Assembly (NCBI RefSeq): GCF_000002235.5
Contig: NW_022145611.1
Location: 13,796,882-13,860,881, forward strand
Length of the DNA: 64,000 bases
Reading direction: 5' to 3'
Source: Strongylocentrotus purpuratus
Taxonomy: Eukaryota; Echinodermata; Echinoidea; Camarodonta; Strongylocentrotidae
In this document: positions 21,801-27,346 of the stretch, piece after piece
Layout: each line of letters opens with the position of its first letter
How positions within the stretch are numbered: position 1 is the first letter of the stretch
Position numbers and translations under genes: made by a program
Notes under the pieces: model-generated
Seen by the model: the letters and a program-made list of their open reading frames with translations, nothing else
Databases searched by the model: none
What the model was told of the DNA's origin: nothing

Positions 21801-23034
21801 CTTTTGATCAATTAAAATTGTATGTATGTACTATAAATTTTTAATCATTCTTCACATCAGTACATTGTCATGTTTCATTCAACATGATATACAAGTCCTA
21901 TAGGGATGTGGATATCTATATAATTCATTTTTTGATCGACCCTCCTTCACACATCAATTTAAATAATAACAATATATCTTTTCAAGATGAACAAATATTT
22001 GTTCATTATTTGGTTATGTGCCCAAGTGAGAGGTTTAAAAAAAAATACTATTATTTAGCTGTAATAATATAAAGCTGAGCTTTGATAACATTTAACAAGG
22101 GTTGCGAACTTTCTCTTGACTGGTTTGCAGATGTGAAATTTGATTTCACACATTCTTACCAAAATAATGAACAAAATTGTGTTCATTTTTTAAAAGATCT
22201 TAATGTTTAATGTCTCTGTCCATGTAGGTAATCCTGTATCAGGTATCGTGACCTTTAACCACTTTGTCTTACCGTGCCTGAGGAGGATGATGGGATACAC
22301 CAACCCTCATCTCAAGAGGATCAAATGCCGCGTAAGTCTCTGAGCATTGTATGGCTGAATAACATCTCTCCCATGATCTCAAATAAGCATCTTTGTCAGT
22401 TACAATGCCTTGATTGTTCAACAAGAATGTCGGGAATGTACATTGTTTCCCATTGCTGTAGAATTTTCAAATAGTTCTTAAAGATCTCATTTTAAATATG
22501 GGCATTTAATGCAAAAATTGAAACAGAACTTTATTTTTTAATGATTTTCACACATTTATGTGGGAAAAAAAAATATTCTTCTGAAATGTTTGTTATTTAC
22601 TCCTCCTTTTATATACGGTAGAGTACTTGCACATTTCATGTTTGTTAGTAGAATTTGAGCTGTAACACAGCCTTGTTCCCCTCATCACTTGTGGATTGAT
22701 GGATTGTCTGCTTCATGTACTCATTCGCTATTACTCAGTGAGCTATACCATTTAATATTTATACAAAAAATCAATCTCATGGCATTCCACTTGTTCTATA
22801 CAGGTAATGGCTGACCTAAAGCTTGACCCCCGACCTGAGTTCCAGAGGGCGCATTTGGACTGGCAGTCCGCGGAAGACGGCGTGCCCCTGGCCTCGACGA
22901 CAGGCAACCAGATCAGTAGTCGTCTGATCAGCATGCTTCAGGCTAACGCCCTTCTGGCGCTGCCATCGCAGAGCGACCAGCAGAAAATGATTCCCAAGGG
23001 ATCCCTCGTGGAGGCTGTAGTGCTCAGATTATGA
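1268..23034 (+). CDS. GPHN: Gephyrin, 18 coding exons (molybdenum cofactor synthesis protein)
   Basis: Gephyrin joins two steps of molybdenum cofactor synthesis in the cytosol. The N-terminal G domain (MogA family) adenylates molybdopterin and the C-terminal E domain (MoeA family) inserts molybdate. In vertebrates it also clusters glycine and GABA-A receptors. Eighteen exons join without a phase error to 1,947 bases, 648 residues plus TGA; human gephyrin is 736, and the difference is mostly in the linker. The G domain is at about 8-165, with Asp27 and Asp55 at the positions of conserved active-site acids and TTGGTGF at 78-84. The linker is about 166-222. The E domain runs from about 223 to 648, with [18 protein letters not shown] (326-343), STGNE ending at 421, [12 protein letters not shown] (482-493), LPGNPVSG (536-543) and TTGNQ (604-608). 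The ATG at 1268 has a good context (aaagaaATGg). Exon 8 is the least certain exon. Intron 13 has a GC donor. Confidence 0.95.
1314..2296 (+). other. Gephyrin intron 1
   Basis: AT-rich intron from gtgagt to tttcag, 983 bp. Apart from short repeats of ccttctttgtttct near 2200-2230 I see no element in it. Confidence 0.85.
2297..2375 (+). CDS. GPHN: Gephyrin exon 2 (residues 16-41)
   Basis: Encodes [20 protein letters not shown] and onward. Asp27 precedes KSG, the place of the conserved Asp of the molybdopterin-binding site in MogA-type proteins. The exon enters in phase 1 and leaves in phase 2 at gtaaga. Confidence 0.95.
2376..3852 (+). other. Gephyrin intron 2
   Basis: AT-rich intron of 1,477 bp. 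A 112-codon open frame at 2615-2953 has a non-ATG start and no recognisable domain, and is treated as chance. Nothing else is seen. Confidence 0.8.
3853..3910 (+). CDS. GPHN: Gephyrin exon 3 (residues 42-61)
   Basis: Encodes a segment ending [10 protein letters not shown]. Asp55 in VPDE matches the second conserved acid of the G-domain active site. It enters in phase 2 and leaves in phase 0 at gtaaga. Confidence 0.95.
3911..4786 (+). other. Gephyrin intron 3
   Basis: AT-rich intron of 876 bp with no recognisable element. Confidence 0.8.
4787..4879 (+). CDS. GPHN: Gephyrin exon 4 (residues 62-92)
   Basis: Carries the family signature [18 protein letters not shown], the loop that binds the pterin phosphate in MogA-like proteins. 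Phase 0 at both ends. A SINE tail begins 12 bases after the exon end. Confidence 0.97.
4891..5065 (-). mobile_element. SINE body and tail, minus orientation
   Basis: The + strand begins with an AAT-type microsatellite (the reversed ATT tail). It continues through aagcgctttacagatatac and ttaccccggtcattggattc, which match the reverse complement of the SINE at 15340-15610. The tRNA-like head is not seen, so the copy is 5'-truncated. It starts 12 bases after the exon 4 end. The left edge of the homology is clear; the right edge is approximate. Confidence 0.75.
5658..5752 (+). CDS. GPHN: Gephyrin exon 5 (residues 93-123)
   Basis: Encodes the helix and strand region with [20 protein letters not shown], matching the EREAPGMA..MGSLNVTP region of vertebrate gephyrin. 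Enters in phase 0, leaves in phase 2 at gtatcc. Confidence 0.95.
5854..6074. mobile_element. TTAA-flanked MITE (piggyBac-type)
   Basis: A 213-bp element (5858-6070) lies between two TTAA tetranucleotides. Its ends are inverted repeats: AGGGGGTGTGGCATG at the left, and CATGCTACACCCCCT at the right, which differ at one position. No transposase is encoded. TTAA is the target site of piggyBac transposons, so this looks like a small non-autonomous relative; the superfamily is inferred from the target site only. Confidence 0.7.
6482..6548 (+). CDS. GPHN: Gephyrin exon 6 (residues 124-146)
   Basis: Encodes [20 protein letters not shown] plus SQ, matching the RPVCGIRGKTLIINLPGS region of the G domain. 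Ends in phase 0 at gtagga, directly followed by a purine tract. Confidence 0.95.
6549..6880 (+). repeat. Long polypurine (GA/G) tract
   Basis: The + strand is almost pure A and G for about 330 bases, from the exon 6 donor onward. It includes GA dinucleotide runs (6774-6842) and a G run (6842-6856). Leucine- and serine-rich minus-strand open frames here are products of this composition. Such tracts can form triplex DNA; that is inference. Confidence 0.85.
7088..7252 (+). CDS. GPHN: Gephyrin exon 7 (residues 147-201)
   Basis: Begins [20 protein letters not shown], the last helix of the G domain (vertebrate ECFQFILPALPHAIDLL). It ends in a proline-glutamine-glycine repeat of the form GPQP repeated four times, once as GPLP, which starts the linker. 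Phase 0 at both ends. The linker has no match to the vertebrate linker that binds partner proteins. Confidence 0.93.
7253..8588 (+). other. Gephyrin intron 7, part before the nested gene
   Basis: AT-rich sequence of about 1.3 kb. If the nested gene has its own promoter and first exon they should be here or further 5', but I could not identify them: no ATG-led frame ending in phase 2 at a convincing donor was found. Confidence 0.6.
8589..10021 (+). CDS. Nested gene, exon A
   Basis: Acceptor ctcatcag at 8588, then G CTA GAA in phase 2. It is open for 477 codons with strong coding bias in the second half, and ends at GAA G before gtgaga. It carries the lysine run, the acidic region and the first half of the Cys/His cluster. 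Confidence 0.75.
8589..10999 (+). CDS. Nested gene in gephyrin intron 7; unknown nuclear-type protein, 5' end not found
   Basis: Two exons join in phase (GAA G + GT TGC) and encode about 608 residues from 8590 to TGA 10997-10999. Counting from Leu at 8590, a lysine run with RKHKRPR (about 35-52) looks like a nuclear localisation signal. Acidic and serine-rich stretches follow to about 270. A basic segment then leads to a Cys/His cluster at about 458-491 with WCPGHG, CGGYGAC and HKQDRHNC. A predicted beta segment ([15 protein letters not shown]) and a helical C-terminus with a final acidic tail close it. The spacing of Cys and His suggests a zinc-binding, perhaps DNA-binding, module, but I do not recognise the family. 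No in-frame ATG is near 8590, so an upstream exon ending in phase 2 is expected. It cannot continue gephyrin exon 7, which ends in phase 0; that splice reads a different frame and stops at 8766-8768. Confidence 0.75.
10022..10604 (+). other. Intron of the nested gene
   Basis: 583-bp AT-rich intron from gtgaga to tacctccag. Its borders are supported because the joined frame continues the cysteine cluster without a break. Confidence 0.8.
10605..10999 (+). CDS. Nested gene, exon B (C-terminus)
   Basis: Starts GT TGC CCA after tccag and completes the Cys/His cluster ([13 protein letters not shown]). It continues through [11 protein letters not shown] and the helical [19 protein letters not shown] segment to an acidic end, [14 protein letters not shown], and TGA. 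Confidence 0.85.
11639..11644 (+). promoter_or_regulatory. Candidate polyadenylation signal of the nested gene
   Basis: AATAAA lies 640 bases after the nested gene stop and is the first canonical signal I noticed there. Its use is inferred, not shown. Confidence 0.4.
11920..11995 (+). mobile_element. tRNA-like sequence (SINE head or tRNA pseudogene)
   Basis: A 76-base stretch has an A-box-like part (atagtcaagtagtctaag) and a near-perfect B box (gggttcgaacccc). The acceptor arms do not pair, so it is not a working tRNA. It looks like the tRNA-derived head of a SINE, directly before a foldback. Confidence 0.55.
12003..12164. repeat. Foldback with about 70-bp imperfect arms
   Basis: The left arm (12003-12075) and the right arm (12092-12164) are inverted copies around a 16-base loop. 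The inner part (gtgtgtatctatcgcac against gtgcgatagatacacac) is perfect; the outer part has several mismatches but both ends share aatgatgcatg. It may be a MITE. Confidence 0.75.
12452..12668 (+). mobile_element. SINE body and tail
   Basis: Shows the body of the same SINE class as at 15340-15610 (ccactctccacaactccacc, a short ggtgtttaatcaggaccggtagg match, gagctatacaaatatccaat) and ends in ATT repeats. The head is missing or diverged. The left end is approximate. Confidence 0.65.
12669..13767 (+). other. Gephyrin intron 7, final part
   Basis: AT-rich sequence with no recognised gene. It has a C-rich patch near 13440-13490 and a (TTAA/ATTT) simple stretch near 13610-13635. Confidence 0.7.
13768..13813 (+). 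CDS. GPHN: Gephyrin exon 8 (residues 202-216, linker)
   Basis: A 46-base exon between ttctctag and gtaagt encodes [15 protein letters not shown]. Sequence similarity alone would not identify it. Exon 7 ends in phase 0 and exon 9 needs one base to complete its first codon, so a 3n+1 exon must lie between; this one is 3x15+1 and gives CGT (Arg) at the joint. Skipping it would break the frame. Confidence 0.65.
14338..15060 (-). mobile_element. 5'-truncated LINE (CR1/L2-like) with reverse transcriptase C-terminus
   Basis: On the minus strand an open frame at 15050-14634 encodes the end of a non-LTR reverse transcriptase ([57 protein letters not shown]). After a frameshift near 14636 the usual ending follows ([17 protein letters not shown], then [12 protein letters not shown]). 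The element ends in a 3' region with agcgcc-type and ATT-rich tail sequence at 14338-14410. It is dead: truncated and frameshifted. Confidence 0.85.
15340..15610 (+). mobile_element. SINE, plus orientation
   Basis: Contains ccagcacttgctactctcca, ggtgttaaatgagtacccgg, attgaatccaatgaccgggg and gcgctatataaaagcgg, and ends in (ATT)n at about 15610. The reverse complement of its second half matches 4891-5065. It ends 22 bases before exon 9. The left edge is approximate. Confidence 0.75.
15633..15764 (+). CDS. GPHN: Gephyrin exon 9 (residues 217-260, start of E domain)
   Basis: Encodes [14 protein letters not shown], then [17 protein letters not shown] and onward, matching VDITKVARR and SMDKAFITVLEMTPVL of vertebrate gephyrin. 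At the place of vertebrate Phe330, which contacts the glycine receptor beta loop, this protein has Leu242. Enters and leaves in phase 1. Confidence 0.93.
15783..15920 (+). repeat. GA-rich purine tract
   Basis: A purine-only stretch with GA dinucleotide runs and a G run at about 15827-15838 starts 18 bases after the exon 9 donor. It is similar in kind and position to the tract after exon 6. Confidence 0.85.
16325..16417 (+). CDS. GPHN: Gephyrin exon 10 (residues 261-291)
   Basis: Encodes [18 protein letters not shown], then [11 protein letters not shown]; the LPPF..S.KDGYAV motif is a hallmark of MoeA/gephyrin E domains. Phase 1 at both ends; donor gtgaga. Confidence 0.95.
16452..16676. mobile_element. 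Near-perfect foldback, 106-bp arms, 13-base loop
   Basis: The left arm (16452-16557) and right arm (16571-16676) are inverted copies with about three mismatches, around the loop aatatgcatgtga. ACT/CTA-repeat flanks on both sides (ctactact before, actactac after) may be a target-site duplication of about 9 bases. There is no coding capacity. It sits 35 bases after exon 10, so the pre-mRNA would carry a long hairpin. Confidence 0.85.
17141..17316 (+). CDS. GPHN: Gephyrin exon 11 (residues 292-350)
   Basis: Starts ASDGPG after the split Ala codon and contains [20 protein letters not shown] and VVQVEDTEL, a highly conserved E-domain block. Enters in phase 1, leaves in phase 0 at gtaagt. Confidence 0.97.
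17317..17778 (+). other. Gephyrin intron 11
   Basis: 462-bp intron, gtaagt to ttctcag, with a G-rich patch at about 17590-17623. No element recognised. Confidence 0.8.
17779..17837 (+). CDS. GPHN: Gephyrin exon 12 (residues 351-369)
   Basis: Encodes [19 protein letters not shown] plus two bases of Arg, matching the LEVRILVQARPGQDIRPIG region. Enters in phase 0 and leaves in phase 2. Confidence 0.93.
18240..18300 (+). pseudogene. Decayed copy of the exon 13 acceptor and start
   Basis: The stretch aatggtttcccttttagcct and the following attagcaatgacctccat align with the branch, acceptor and first codons of exon 13 (18384-18432: tatggtttctcaatac, then ctaggcctattgggagtgac). It lies about 145 bases upstream of the real exon and has lost the frame. 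Confidence 0.55.
18404..18557 (+). CDS. GPHN: Gephyrin exon 13 (residues 370-421)
   Basis: Encodes [16 protein letters not shown], then [20 protein letters not shown] and [10 protein letters not shown], matching the vertebrate PIGHDI, GPSEIGLLATVGVTEV and STGNE blocks. Its donor is GAG|gcaagt, a GC donor with an otherwise strong consensus. The next exon continues in phase 0 with [11 protein letters not shown]. Confidence 0.95.
18566..18642 (+). mobile_element. SINE 3' fragment directly after the GC donor
   Basis: The sequence gtggagcaccaggag, catgagcgctatacaattac and the ATT-type tail match the 3' end of the SINE at 12452-12668. It starts about 8 bases after the exon 13 end. Confidence 0.6.
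19026..19115 (+). pseudogene. Decayed copy A of gephyrin exon 14
   Basis: It begins tgacagagccatcatagaa and continues ctatgatagtaataggatca, which parallels the real exon (ttgacagagccttcagagg, ctatgacagtaacagaatca). Indels and in-frame stops show it is not coding. Confidence 0.75.
19208..19270 (+). pseudogene. Decayed copy B of gephyrin exon 14
   Basis: It shares tatgatagtaataggatca and caatgcctacta with copy A and with the exon. The flanking intron text (tgcattaaatgtg, then ttttgagtgaatgtat and ttgaatgta) is also repeated after copies A and B, so whole intron-exon units were duplicated. Confidence 0.65.
19384..19505 (+). CDS. GPHN: Gephyrin exon 14 (residues 422-461)
   Basis: Encodes [20 protein letters not shown], then [20 protein letters not shown], matching the vertebrate [20 protein letters not shown] block. 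Enters in phase 0 after tgtacag, leaves in phase 2 at gtgagt. Confidence 0.96.
19541..19840 (-). mobile_element. Complete tRNA-derived SINE with 11-bp target duplication
   Basis: On the minus strand it has a tRNA-like head (about 19829-19755) with A box tagtcgagtggttaatgc and B box ggtacgatcccc. A body follows (gcgctatataaatgcc) and then an ATT tail at 19552-19570. The direct repeat gtgtgggttta flanks both ends (19541-19551 and 19830-19840). It inserted between exon 14 and its decayed copy C. Confidence 0.88.
19917..20012 (+). pseudogene. Decayed copy C of gephyrin exon 14 with donor
   Basis: It shows gataggatcaccatgctta, ctatgctagagatgactatg, acagtcgatgaaggaattgc and finally atatgtgagta, parallel to the exon end gctagagatgaatgtac, gtagatgtaggaattac and gatacgtgagta. 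Stops and substitutions rule out coding. Confidence 0.75.
20110..20228 (+). pseudogene. Decayed copy D of gephyrin exon 14
   Basis: It shows aatatgctggttataaagct, agagatggatgtacatgta and cattgtaggcattgcacctg followed by atacgta. It has lost the donor gt context (gtgagt is now gtatac) and carries a small duplication of acatgt. Confidence 0.72.
20310..20405 (-). mobile_element. LINE 3' tail fragment
   Basis: The sequence ataatacatgagatttatat and attaaatgctcaaggcgct matches the 3' end of the LINE at 14338-14420. Only the last 90 or so bases inserted or survived. Confidence 0.75.
20478..20639 (+). CDS. GPHN: Gephyrin exon 15 (residues 462-515)
   Basis: Encodes [19 protein letters not shown], then [15 protein letters not shown] and [10 protein letters not shown]. 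The GGVSMGEKD loop is the strongest E-domain signature. Enters in phase 2, leaves in phase 2 at gtaaga. Confidence 0.97.
20640..21371 (+). other. Gephyrin intron 15
   Basis: 732-bp AT-rich intron without recognised elements. The acceptor (ctctgaag) is weak in pyrimidines near the AG, but the joined frame GG+G AAA CCT gives GKPTTF, as the family requires. Confidence 0.85.
21372..21436 (+). CDS. GPHN: Gephyrin exon 16 (residues 516-537)
   Basis: Encodes [20 protein letters not shown] and P; vertebrate [21 protein letters not shown] is the counterpart. Leaves in phase 1 at gtaaga. Confidence 0.95.
21437..22227 (+). other. Gephyrin intron 16
   Basis: 791-bp AT-rich intron; no recognised elements. 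Confidence 0.8.
22228..22331 (+). CDS. GPHN: Gephyrin exon 17 (residues 538-572)
   Basis: Completes LPGNPVSG and continues [18 protein letters not shown], matching [21 protein letters not shown]. Phase 1 in, phase 0 out at gtaagt. Confidence 0.96.
22332..22803 (+). other. Gephyrin intron 17
   Basis: 472-bp AT-rich intron; no recognised elements. Confidence 0.8.
22804..23034 (+). CDS. GPHN: Gephyrin exon 18, C-terminus (residues 573-648)
   Basis: Encodes [20 protein letters not shown], then [20 protein letters not shown] and the final barrel-like domain IV segment ending VEAVVLRL before TGA at 23032-23034. GC content is higher than in the other exons. Confidence 0.97.
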   Translation, partial: VMADLKLDPRPEFQRAHLDWQSAEDGVPLASTTGNQISSRLISMLQANALLALPSQSDQQKMIPKGSLVEAVVLRL

Positions 23035-23055
23035 GCAGTAGTTTAGTATAAATCG

Positions 23056-23474
23056 AGATAGAAAGATAGACCCTGTAAACACTATAATTAATCTTTGTTC
23101 AATGAAAATCTTCAATTCTTGACTGAAAATTGGACAATATGCATTTGCTAAACAAAGGTGTAGTTTCTAAACTACATAGGGGTGTCATTTTCTCCAGCGA
23201 CAGTTACTCCGAAAGTTATTTCATCTGAGATGTGGGGATATGGTTTGGGTTTCTGTTGGGTCTTCAGTTAGGTAGAGTGCTAGATATTGGTATATTGTAT
23301 TAATCGCTAAGTAGTTGTTGCTAGACCATGTGTTGTTAGACCAGTTAATTATAACAAGATAGAAAGACAGACCCTGTAAACACAATAATGAATCGTTGTG
23401 CAATGAAAATCTATTCATCTTGGTTAGATGTTGGACAAATATGCATACGCTAAACAAAGGTATAGTTTGTGAAC
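23056..23474 (+). repeat. Direct duplication of about 117 bp in the gephyrin 3' region
   Basis: Segments 23056-23172 and 23357-23474 share agatagaaaga, agaccctgtaaacac, caatgaaaatct, ttggacaa, atatgcat and gctaaacaaagg. They are offset by about 301 bases. They are probably inside the 3' UTR. Confidence 0.8.
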
Positions 23475-24412
23475 GCTCTCTAGACATCAGTGAATAGTAG
23501 ATACATGTACCTAGTGACCTTAAACCGGGACAACAAGGGAAAATCATCGCTATATTTATCCCTAGCACTAGATGCCGGCTGTACAAAAATGGGAATGACT
23601 TCATCGCAGCTTGAATTAAGTTTGAGGCCATTGCGTAAGGGAACAGATACCATTCACTTCATCATATGTAAAAAGTATATACAATATAGAAATAGATTAA
23701 TTATTGAGAAAGGCTCTTTAGAATGAACCCTGTTGGCTTAAAGAGAGGAATTTTAATATTTTTGTATGAGGAAATTGTGGGCTTCCAATTTATCGTCTTA
23801 ATGTGATATTAATTGGACATTGAAATGTTGTAGTGTGTGTTGGGTCTTAGATAATTATTGAAGTAGATAGATAGCAGAGAGTTGATGCAGTAAGACATGG
23901 TTTACGATGTCAAAAGCAAAAGTTAAAGAATTATCGATCAAGTATTGATGAGATCAATATATTTGCAAATTCAGTATTGTTTTAACAGGGAATGTCAATA
24001 TTGGACATCTGTGTAATTTTGGTTGTGTAGTTATTGAGGTGATTTAAGGCAATGGAATTGTATAACACCAAACAGATTTCAGGCAAGTGATTACAATTCA
24101 GAGCATGTAAGGTGTTATACAATATATTCATGTATATGATGCAACTATGAATTACTGCCAAGACAGTACAAGTTTTAGAATTTGAACAACTTTGAGACTT
24201 GCAAGAGTTTTTAATTTCATATGAAAAATATATTTTGGTTTTATACTTTTTCGTTAAAAAGAGTATTTTTTATTGATTTTGACATATTTGTCAGAATTTC
24301 AGTACTTTATATGATAATGGTTATCATGCATTATACTCAGCGAAAATATGAACTTAAATGTACTCAGAAAAATATTTTATGATGAAGATATATAACTTGC
24401 CATGCATAAAAA

Positions 24413-24418
24413 AATAAA
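24413..24418 (+). promoter_or_regulatory. Candidate polyadenylation signal of gephyrin
   Basis: AATAAA about 1.38 kb after the stop is the first canonical signal I noticed. Another AATAAA is at 24915-24920. Which one is used cannot be told from sequence. Confidence 0.4.
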
Positions 24419-26884
24419 GTATTAAATAGTAGGTGAACACAAAGCTGCTTGTATTGTGATGATAATTGTTACACAAAGAAGCCTACGAATCATGAGAACT
24501 GTGAAGTCTAAAAGATATGACCCTATTATTATGCCTGATGTTGTTTATGATGCAAAATTTAATATGCTAGCTATTAACTTGCATATTGCAGTCAATCATG
24601 AAACTGCAAGATCAAGTTATCAAGATTTTGCCTCAATAATTTCAAATTAATTGTTTTAATTTGTGACTTCTTTATCTATATTTAATGAACAAGGACACAT
24701 GGCAAACTATTTTTATTTGCAAAAATGTACATGTTTATCAGTGAGAAAAGGATTCTTTAATATAACGGAGCCATGTTAGCCACACATGGCTTATTCAAAT
24801 TTGAAATATTAAGAACTTGTTGTTCATGTTGAATTATTGGTGGATGATTCTAAATGGTACAATTATTTTGTATATTGTAAACTGTTCCTAATCCTGTCCT
24901 TCTTAGCAAATGCCAATAAAAAGGGGTAGAAAAAGATTTGTCCTCTTGAGGCAACATTCCCAATTCTGTTTATATTCTTAATTTTATCCTGTATTTTATT
25001 TCATAATACATAAGATAATGTCTTGTTATGTGGACTTTTAAATTCTGTATGTTTAATAATACAACCAAGTTGTGTATAAAATTAAATATATAGATTTTGC
25101 CATTTCTAGGCTATATATCAGTAGTTTAATATATGATATAGATTTTACTTGTTTACGTAAGTTGAAGTGTTTAGTTATAGAACTAGAAGAAAAAATATAT
25201 AAAGAACATGATATTAGCATGATTTGTAATGTTAAGAGGTTTTCTCTCTGTCTGTTAATTAATGTACCGTCCATGTTTTGCTCCTGAATACCATGACAAT
25301 GCTTGATAAAGATAAGTAAATACTTCTGTTCTTTTGTCATTCTCCTAACACTGATTAAACAAATATCATTGGATTATTTTCCTTGAAAAGATTTTATGTT
25401 AAGTTTTAATCTTAATGACAAGGTCAAAGGCCCTGGAATAATTGAAGTATATAAGGTGACATACCGGTACATGTAGTTAAATTATCATTCAAATGCAGGT
25501 ATAGAAGTGAAATTGTTCATCTAATTTCATAAATATCTTACATACATGTCATGCATATGGACTCTGACATGACATTCATACTTAAGACTAATGAAAGGAA
25601 ATATTTCAAAATTCACAATTGTATTCAAGAAGTTAAAAGTGTTTTTGTGGTTTACGTTTGCTTAGATGTATATCCAAGATATATGTATAAAGTGTGCCTT
25701 ATTTCCTATAAGTTCCATCAAAGCGTTTTGTAATTTAGCAGCATATATATCAAATAAATAGAAAGAGTAAATTAGCATGAAGCAATTGATACAATTATAG
25801 GTTATGATTGCCAGTTATAGATTTTTATTCATCTTTTCAAAGTTTTTAAATTCTTTATCATGAATATATGATGATTCCAGATACATGTACATGTAAGCGA
25901 TATCAGCATGCAATCATATACAAATTTTATTTTGATGAATAATGTATTCTGTTCATATCATTTTCTCTCTATGACGACATGTTCTAGTGTTAAGAATATG
26001 GAGATGGCATATGTTTGCTGCACTATCATATGTAGCAAATTAATATCAAAATAAATGATAATGAAATAAAGTGAGACAATTTTATACGTCTTATCAATGT
26101 TTAATTTGTTTTTAACTTTGGGTGCAGTCGTATCCATGTATTAAACAGCCAACATCTTTGTTTGAGACTATAGATTTCCAGTCAATAGTATTGGGCATTA
26201 ATTTGATTGCAGCAATTCAAGTTATTTCACTTTACTAAAATGTTAAAAAGACATTAATTCTATGTAATAAATATATATACAGAACATATAATGGACATTG
26301 CTGATAAGAAAACAATTTGTGACAAAATAGAAGTATCACACATATATAATTCCTCAGATGAAAATTATTAACATTATTTCTACATGTAGGCCTGATAATG
26401 TGTTGATCAGAATAGTAATATTTATCTTCCCTTAATTCTCGATCAAAAACCCTCTTTCCTATTATTATTGTTATTCTCCTTTGATATTGATATTTCTTCA
26501 TGTCTCTTTAAAACCCCCTCTTTTTCTCCTGTTTCTTTATTTGCCTTTTTCTCCTCTTGGTTTTCTACATGACAAGAACAATAAAAGCCTTTCTTCTAAA
26601 AGAAGGGGGAAAAGAGTTTTAATTCTGAGTGCGGCTATGGATATCTTGATTTATATAATAATACTTACATTTACCAAAATAAAACAACATATAACCGGAT
26701 TCTCTTCTTTTTCAGGTTCATCTACAAATTTTTAGTAGAAAAGTTAAATGATGAATTGAAAAGAACAACATTTTTACATCTTTCGGATGGTCCCAAGACG
26801 TAAATCATCATATCTGATTGATAAATGTCTGTCAAAAAACAACACAATTAAACACACACGATCGAGGCCGAGGTCAATGTCAAC

Positions 26885-26891
26885 TACGTCA
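26885..26891 (+). promoter_or_regulatory. CRE-like half site upstream of PRDX5
   Basis: TACGTCA is close to the ATF/CREB core and lies about 370 bases before the PRDX5 ATG. A 7-base match is weak evidence. Confidence 0.2.
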
Positions 26892-27262
26892 TCGAATTAG
26901 GGTATTTCCCAGGCGTCACCTGGATTTACCATTTTTTGTAAGGGGGTTATACTATTATTACGCAATCAAGACACATCAATTACGATAAATTCTTTCATAG
27001 CATCTAATTTCTAAAATATAAAACTATTCAGTTAATACAGTGCTTTGTTAAAACTATCGATAATAGCATAATTCTATAAACAAAAATACTAATTAATTCA
27101 GGCAGCACACCTATTACTTGAATGAAACTGTCCGAGTTGATTTAACCCCTGCAAGGTAGGTATCAGCATGGTACCACGCGAGCGTCCGCCATACTAATGT
27201 GCAGAGTGCGGCGACAGCTCATACACGATCGAACACACCGGTCTCTTTGTAAAACATAAATC

Positions 27263-27346
27263 ATGTTCAACAGCCTACGAAGAGCTGCATTTGTCACTTG
27301 CTCAAGGAGTTTTTCATCTGGTTCAACGAGAAACATGCCCATCAAG
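27263..27346 (+). CDS. PRDX5: PRDX5 exon 1 (residues 1-28)
   Basis: ATG at 27263, MFNSLRRAAFVTCSRSFSSG and then STRNMPIK, ends in phase 0 at gtatga. Met25 is a possible second start for a form without the presequence. Confidence 0.9.

Larger units (their letters stand above)
23035..27262. other. Gephyrin 3' UTR and intergenic stretch before PRDX5
   Basis: AT-rich sequence without a supported gene. The 3' UTR of gephyrin must begin here. Short open frames (for example 24456-24650 and 25053-25340) have no recognisable domain. The last 400 bases should contain the PRDX5 promoter. Confidence 0.7.

Noticed and set aside
24456..24650. 64-codon frame after gephyrin
   Set aside because: AT-rich, no domain, close to the candidate polyadenylation signal.
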